Assembly (NCBI RefSeq): GCF_009725165.1
Contig: NZ_WNZW01000006.1
Span: 124,001-188,000, forward strand
From: Paenibacillus woosongensis
GTDB lineage: Bacteria > Bacillota > Bacilli > Paenibacillales > Paenibacillaceae
Length of the DNA: 64,000 nt
Reading direction: 5' to 3'
The position numbers and the translations under genes are program-made. The notes under the pieces were generated by a model. That model searched no databases. It saw nothing but the letters and a program-made list of their open reading frames with translations, and was not told the DNA's origin. Positions 60,052 to 64,000 of this stretch are shown piece after piece (position 1 is the first letter of the stretch; every line of letters starts with the position of its first letter).

Positions 60052-61926
60052 TTATTCTGCAGGAACGTCTGGAAGCTGACGCACGTAGCTGTCGGACAGA
60101 TGCAGCAGCTGCAGCGCGCGGTCATACTCTTTTTGCGTAGATAAATTTTGCGCAGTTTGAGATCCGTTACCGTCATAAGGGAAATGAATTCCGTCCTGGT
60201 ACTCGATGCCTGGCACGAACAAAGCTTTATCATTCAGGAATGACCCGGAAGGCAAATAATAGCGCTGCGGCAATAGGTTATAGGTCTGGTTAAACAGATC
60301 CTGGCCGAAATGGATATGCTGGTCTAGCGACAGGCCGAGCAGATTTGCTAAGGTTGGCAATACGTCGACCTGACCGCCGATCGTATTAACGACTGCCGGC
60401 TCGGAAACGTTAGGCGCCGAAATGATCAGCGGAATGTTAACCATGTCGATATAGCTGTATTCTTTGCCGTAGATTTCCTTCATAAGCTCCAGGCCTTGTT
60501 TGTCCAGGGAGTACATCGGAAGCCCGAGATGGTCGCCATAAATGATAACGATGCTGTCGTCCCAGATGCCCCGCTGCTTCAAATCGTTGATAAATTCGCC
60601 CAACGCGTGATCCGCGTAACTTTGCGCCTGAATATAGTCGCCGACCATGTTGTCCTGATACCGCTCAGGTAGGGGGAACAAGCGCTTCTCCTCCGGGAGG
60701 GTGAACGGATGGTGTGCGGTCATGGATATCACCTGCGCGTAAAACGGACGATCTGCGTCATGCATTTTTTGAATTTCATCGGCTGTTTTCTTGTACAGCA
60801 CCTCATCGGAAGGGCCGAAGAAGACCGTATCCTCGCTTCCGAAGAACGTTTTATCATAGAAGCGGTCAAATCCGAGCGCTTCATATAATGCACGGCGGTT
60901 CCAGAAGTCGACCACATTCGTATGGAAGGTGGCTGTATCATAGCCCTGTTCTTTCAGCAGCTTCGGCAGACTTGGGAGCTGTTTGTAGGCGTAATTCTGC
61001 GTAGCCGCTTCGTTGTAAGGAATATAGAAGGACGTGTTCACAACGAATTCGGCATCAGAAGTGTTGCCCTGCCCGACCATTTGATAGAAATGCTTGAAAT
61101 AAGTATTTTCCTTGGCGAGCTTGTTCATCGTTGGAGTCACTTCCCGGCCGCCCAGCTTGAAATCGATCAGGAAATTCTGGAACGATTCCATTTGAATGAT
61201 GATCACATTCTTGCCCTGGGCTGCCCCAAAAAGAGCAGGCTCCGCAACCGGAGCGGTAACGCCCTTGATCTGATCGATTTTGGCTTGCGTAATCTCTTTC
61301 TTGTCGGTGAGCGCGGAATCCTTGCTTTTGAAAATGACGTAGGTCTCATAATTAAGAATTCCCATTTGCTCGGCCTGCTTGATTTCATTCATGCTGGCTC
61401 GATTCGGCCAGATATTAAAAATACAAAGCGCAAAGGAAACCGCAAAAATAACGGCTGCCACGCTTCCCCGGACCCGGCCCAGGTTGAAGAAGCTCTTGAG
61501 CTTGTGGGCGCGTTTTTTGCGCATGAGCCAGAAACCAAGCAGTACGATGTCAAGGAAAATAAACAGATAATAAGGGTCAAGCAAGGAGAATACGCTGTTC
61601 TTGACCGCGGTGACCTGATTGACCTGCTGCAGCGCGTGATAGGTAACCAATACGCCGTAATATTTGTAGTACATAATCGCCGCGAACAGAACGGCCGTAA
61701 TCACGAAATTAACGGCGAGATAAATCCCGATTTTGCGCTTGGACGAGAACCATTCGATCAGCATGAACGCAACCCAAATAAACGGGATTTCCTTCAGCAG
61801 CGGTCCCCAGGGCTGTACCCCGTCGAAGATGGCGAGCCAAGCAATATAGATTTTCAAAATCATGATAACGGAGAAAAAAACAAACGGCTTCGTATGGATT
61901 CGACGCATGCGATGTACTAAGGACAC
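60052..61926 (-). CDS. LTA synthase family sulfatase-type protein
   Basis: 624 residues. Five N-terminal membrane helices (to ~190) then an extracellular sulfatase-fold domain. The catalytic Thr is in 'GQGNTSDAEFVVNTSFYI', metal ligands in 'IIIQMESFQNF' and 'VIIYGDHLG', and 'HPFTLPEE' further along, as in LtaS. It transfers glycerophosphate from phosphatidylglycerol to build lipoteichoic acid, or is a primase/paralogue. GTG start at 61926 with AAGGAAGGG upstream. Confidence 0.9.
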   Translation of the reverse strand: MSLVHRMRRIHTKPFVFFSVIMILKIYIAWLAIFDGVQPWGPLLKEIPFIWVAFMLIEWFSSKRKIGIYLAVNFVITAVLFAAIMYYKYYGVLVTYHALQQVNQVTAVKNSVFSLLDPYYLFIFLDIVLLGFWLMRKKRAHKLKSFFNLGRVRGSVAAVIFAVSFALCIFNIWPNRASMNEIKQAEQMGILNYETYVIFKSKDSALTDKKEITQAKIDQIKGVTAPVAEPALFGAAQGKNVIIIQMESFQNFLIDFKLGGREVTPTMNKLAKENTYFKHFYQMVGQGNTSDAEFVVNTSFYIPYNEAATQNYAYKQLPSLPKLLKEQGYDTATFHTNVVDFWNRRALYEALGFDRFYDKTFFGSEDTVFFGPSDEVLYKKTADEIQKMHDADRPFYAQVISMTAHHPFTLPEEKRLFPLPERYQDNMVGDYIQAQSYADHALGEFINDLKQRGIWDDSIVIIYGDHLGLPMYSLDKQGLELMKEIYGKEYSYIDMVNIPLIISAPNVSEPAVVNTIGGQVDVLPTLANLLGLSLDQHIHFGQDLFNQTYNLLPQRYYLPSGSFLNDKALFVPGIEYQDGIHFPYDGNGSQTAQNLSTQKEYDRALQLLHLSDSYVRQLPDVPAE

Positions 61927-62068
61927 CTTGTTCCCTTCCTTTCAAAATATAGATGGAAGTGTAAGTCGGCTGCATACCGATTACCTTCCGTTAACATAGT
62001 GTATAAATACTTTAATATAATACCTCATATTACTGTGAGATGAAAATGTCGCTGAAAGCGGCTGGTCA

Positions 62069-62098
62069 TTGACTACGGGCCGTAATAGCTGGTAAATT
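62069..62098 (+). promoter_or_regulatory. Promoter of the MutS2-paralogue leader
   Basis: TTGACT (62069-62074), 18-bp spacer, TAAATT (62093-62098). Predicted start near 62105, about 350 nt ahead of the coding sequence, which marks a long leader. Confidence 0.65.
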
Positions 62099-62128
62099 AG
62101 AATTAACCTCGCAAAAGGAGAGAATTTG

Positions 62129-62152
62129 ATGTTGGTGGCCGTTCTTAACTAA
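62129..62152 (+). CDS. Leader peptide MLVAVLN
   Basis: ATG-TTG-GTG-GCC-GTT-CTT-AAC-TAA, with AAGGAG ending 8 nt before the ATG, an ideal ribosome site. Too short for gene callers. Its last codons and stop are part of the left arm (62141-62153) of the long-range hairpin. Size and placement match stalling leader peptides upstream of antibiotic-inducible resistance genes; whether this one stalls is inference. Confidence 0.6.
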   Translation: MLVAVLN

Positions 62153-62258
62153 TAAATTCCATATGGACTGTAATCCGAAACGGAAGAAGTGCCGTTGCTG
62201 CCGCAGCGTGCGCTAGGTTTCGTGCACCCGAATTGCAGTCTGCGAATTAGTTAAGAAC
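62141..62258 (+). promoter_or_regulatory. Long-range hairpin of the leader
   Basis: GTTCTTAACTAAT (62141-62153) and ATTAGTTAAGAAC (62246-62258) are perfectly complementary over 13 bp. The 92-nt loop can itself fold (CGAAAC/GTTTCG, AATTGCA/TGCGAATT). A ribosome paused on the leader peptide would cover the left arm and release the right. Confidence 0.7.
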
Positions 62259-62312
62259 ACGCAGGACATCATACAGCGCCTTTTTGCTGTTTGTATCTAT
62301 CGAGGATGAATC

Positions 62313-62340
62313 CCGTGCTGTAGTTCAGCGCGGTTTTTTT
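62313..62340 (+). terminator. Attenuator terminator 1
   Basis: CCGTGCTG pairs with CAGCGCGG (one G-U) around TAGTT, followed by seven T. Confidence 0.8.
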
Positions 62341-62369
62341 GTTTTCGGAAGGTATAGCAGCGAGGAATC

Positions 62370-62412
62370 AAGGGCTAAGGATGCGCTATGTGCATTCTTA
62401 CGCCCTTTTTTT
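62370..62412 (+). terminator. Attenuator terminator 2
   Basis: AAGGGCTAAGGATGC pairs with GCATTCTTAcGCCCTT (one bulged C, one G-U), 7-nt loop, followed by a T-run. It lies 42 bp ahead of the start codon of the following gene. Confidence 0.8.
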
Positions 62413-62454
62413 GTTGTGCAAATCATGAACGGGAAAGAAACGGAGGTTGACACA

Positions 62455-64000
62455 ATGGTGGAACAATTTACACTCGGCATGCTGGAATACGAAAGCATTA
62501 AGGAGGAAATAGCCAGCTACGCGGTCTCCTATGAAGGGCGGCTGCGCATTCAAAAGCTGGTTCCGATGGAGCGGAGAGCGCAGATCGAGCAGGCGATCGA
62601 GGAGACAGCGGAAGCCAAGGAGCTGCTCTTGACAGGGGCAAGCGTTCCTTTGCCTTCGTTAGAGGGCATTGACACGGTCATATCTTTGCTCGGTACAGGA
62701 TATCTGTTCACGGAGAAGGACTTTACAGCGATTCAGACGTTTCTAAACAGCTGTGGCCAGTTAAAGAAGTACATGGCTTCCAAAGGAGCGCTCGCGCCGC
62801 GGATCGGCTTATATGCCGCCTCGCTGTATGAACTGGCGCATCTTCAGCAGGAAATACTGCGCTGCATCCGCCATGGCGCTATTCTAGATGGGGCAAGCCG
62901 CGACCTGGATCGGATTCGCCGGAGGATGGGGATGCTGAAGGATAAAATCCAGAAGAAGCTGCAGGCGGTGATGTCTAGGCATTCTGCTATATTGCAAGAA
63001 CATCTGGTCAGCATGCGGGGAGGAAGGTATGTGATCCCCGTAAAGAAGGATTATTACAAGCAGGTGAAGGGAAGGACGCTGGATCAATCTACGAGCGGGC
63101 AGACGGTGTTCGTAGAGCCGGATGAAGTCGCATCGCTGCAGGCCGAGCTGGAGGTGCTGGCAGGAGACGAGGCGCGTGAGGAAGCGAAAATACTGGGGTA
63201 TTTGACAGAGCTTGTAGAGAGGGAGGCGCACGAGCTGTCGCAAAATATTGAGATTACGGGGACGTATGACTTCATTTTCGCCAAAGCGAAATATGCGGTT
63301 GCCATCGGGGGAACGGCGGTTCGGATCAATGAAAACGGAGCCAGCAGAATTACCGGAGCCCGGCATCCGCATCTGCTCAAAACGATGGTGCCCCTGGATT
63401 TGGAAATCGGCTCTGCCTACAGGACGCTTATTATTACCGGTCCGAACACGGGCGGCAAAACCGTTGTGCTGAAAACCTTCGGTCTGCTCGCATTAATGGT
63501 GCAATCGGGCCTGCTTGTCCCTGTGGATGCCAATAGCAGCTTTGCCATTTACAACCGCATTATGGCTGTGATCGGCGATGGCCAAAATTTAGAGCAGTCC
63601 TTAAGCACCTTCTCCGCGCAAATCCGCAGTCTTGTCCATATGATTCAAGAAGCGGGTCCAGATGCGCTGCTGCTGATCGATGAGCTGGCTGCGGGAACCG
63701 ACCCTGGAGAGGGCATCGCCTTATCGATGGCGATTCTTGAGGAGCTTAGCCGCAGGGGGGCGACTGTCCTGGTTACGACGCATTTTAACGAGCTGAAGAC
63801 GTTCGCTTCGCATACAGAAGGTTTCCAGAATGCGCGAATGGAATTTGACCCGGAGACACTAATGCCGCTGTATCGCCTGACGATTGGCCAGGCGGGACAG
63901 AGCTATGCGATCGAAATCGCCAGTAATCTCGGAATCTATTCCGGCATTATTGAGCGTGCAAGGGAAATGGCGGCTCAGCAGGGTGGCGCTGCATCAGCTG
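62455..64000 (+). CDS. MutS2-family ATPase paralogue (partial, runs off the window)
   Basis: 515 residues visible. MutS core/lever and clamp helices to about 320, then the ABC-type ATPase: Walker A 'GPNTGGKTVVLK', signature 'EQSLSTFSAQIRSL', Walker B 'ALLLIDELAAGTDPGEG', H-loop 'VTTHFNELK'. It lacks the MutS N-terminal mismatch domain, as MutS2 does, but its N-terminus and much of the ATPase are diverged from ordinary MutS2, so it is likely a second paralogue. MutS2 of Bacillus acts on collided ribosomes as well as recombination. Any Smr/KOW C-terminus lies outside. ATG 62455 with CGGAGG about 8 nt upstream. Confidence 0.88.
   Translation, partial: MVEQFTLGMLEYESIKEEIASYAVSYEGRLRIQKLVPMERRAQIEQAIEETAEAKELLLTGASVPLPSLEGIDTVISLLGTGYLFTEKDFTAIQTFLNSCGQLKKYMASKGALAPRIGLYAASLYELAHLQQEILRCIRHGAILDGASRDLDRIRRRMGMLKDKIQKKLQAVMSRHSAILQEHLVSMRGGRYVIPVKKDYYKQVKGRTLDQSTSGQTVFVEPDEVASLQAELEVLAGDEAREEAKILGYLTELVEREAHELSQNIEITGTYDFIFAKAKYAVAIGGTAVRINENGASRITGARHPHLLKTMVPLDLEIGSAYRTLIITGPNTGGKTVVLKTFGLLALMVQSGLLVPVDANSSFAIYNRIMAVIGDGQNLEQSLSTFSAQIRSLVHMIQEAGPDALLLIDELAAGTDPGEGIALSMAILEELSRRGATVLVTTHFNELKTFASHTEGFQNARMEFDPETLMPLYRLTIGQAGQSYAIEIASNLGIYSGIIERAREMAAQQGGAASA

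Noticed and set aside
60922..61920. 332-codon antisense frame in the LTA-synthase-like gene
   Set aside because: Charged low-quality shadow frame; the sense protein has full sulfatase motifs.

Overview
The window looks like a chromosomal segment of a low-to-mid GC Bacillota, most likely Paenibacillaceae (Paenibacillus or a close relative). The evidence is strong AGGAGG-type ribosome binding sites, frequent TTG/GTG starts, an MqnP-type prenyltransferase, a caa3 oxidase operon in ctaC-D-E-F-G order, a YtrA-type GntR/ABC operon, a copper-amine-oxidase-N/TraB protein and an ugp transporter without its own ATPase. No rRNA, tRNA, phage, insertion sequence or CRISPR array was seen.

Layout. 1-1.3 kb: end of a U32-type peptidase, then about 1 kb of simple repeats and a duplicated block. 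1.4-12.3 kb: class III aminotransferase, mqnP, ugpA-ugpE-ugpB (minus strand), a two-part polyprenyl diphosphate synthase, a type II NADH dehydrogenase with a membrane C-terminus, and a lipoprotein with two FMN-binding repeats. Quinone synthesis, NDH-2 and a PplA-like flavin lipoprotein together recall the Listeria extracellular electron transfer locus. 13-24 kb: HD-GYP protein, LytS-type histidine kinase, ridA, TspO, SNF2 helicase plus a short SWIM-like protein, small alarmone synthetase, zinc-ribbon protein and small unknowns. 24-32 kb: guanine riboswitch-xpt-pbuX, PadR with a membrane partner, MGDG-type glycosyltransferase, serine hydrolase, methionine aminopeptidase. 32-33.9 kb is non-coding. 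33.9-39.4 kb: cta operon. 39.5-45.2 kb: GntR-controlled ABC genes, natAB-like genes and a TraB protein. 45.2-48.3 kb: TPP riboswitch-thiE-thiS-thiG-thiO. 48.4-53.9 kb: a CstR-type reactive-sulfur cluster (TusA-rhodanese, DsrE-like, rhodanese-persulfide dioxygenase, TusA, TauE, CstR, three rhodaneses) with two matching operators. 53.9-54.8 kb: non-coding repeats. 54.8-64 kb: AIM24, DegV, AraC, MATE, LTA-synthase-like protein and a truncated MutS2 paralogue behind an elaborate leader.

Two things stand out. First, six intergenic elements, all 182-187 bp, share one layout: two copies of a motif of about 24 nt forward, then two copies inverted, at steps of about 50, 60 and 50 bp. They belong to three families with different motif sequences but the same architecture, and five of the six lie next to degenerate simple repeats. 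I do not recognise them as a described element. Second, the MutS2 paralogue at the right edge is preceded by a promoter, a seven-codon upstream ORF whose last codons lie inside one arm of a perfect 13-bp long-range inverted repeat, and two tandem intrinsic terminators. This is the layout of ribosome-stalling attenuators that control antibiotic-resistance genes, and it suggests a translation-stress-inducible MutS2-type factor.
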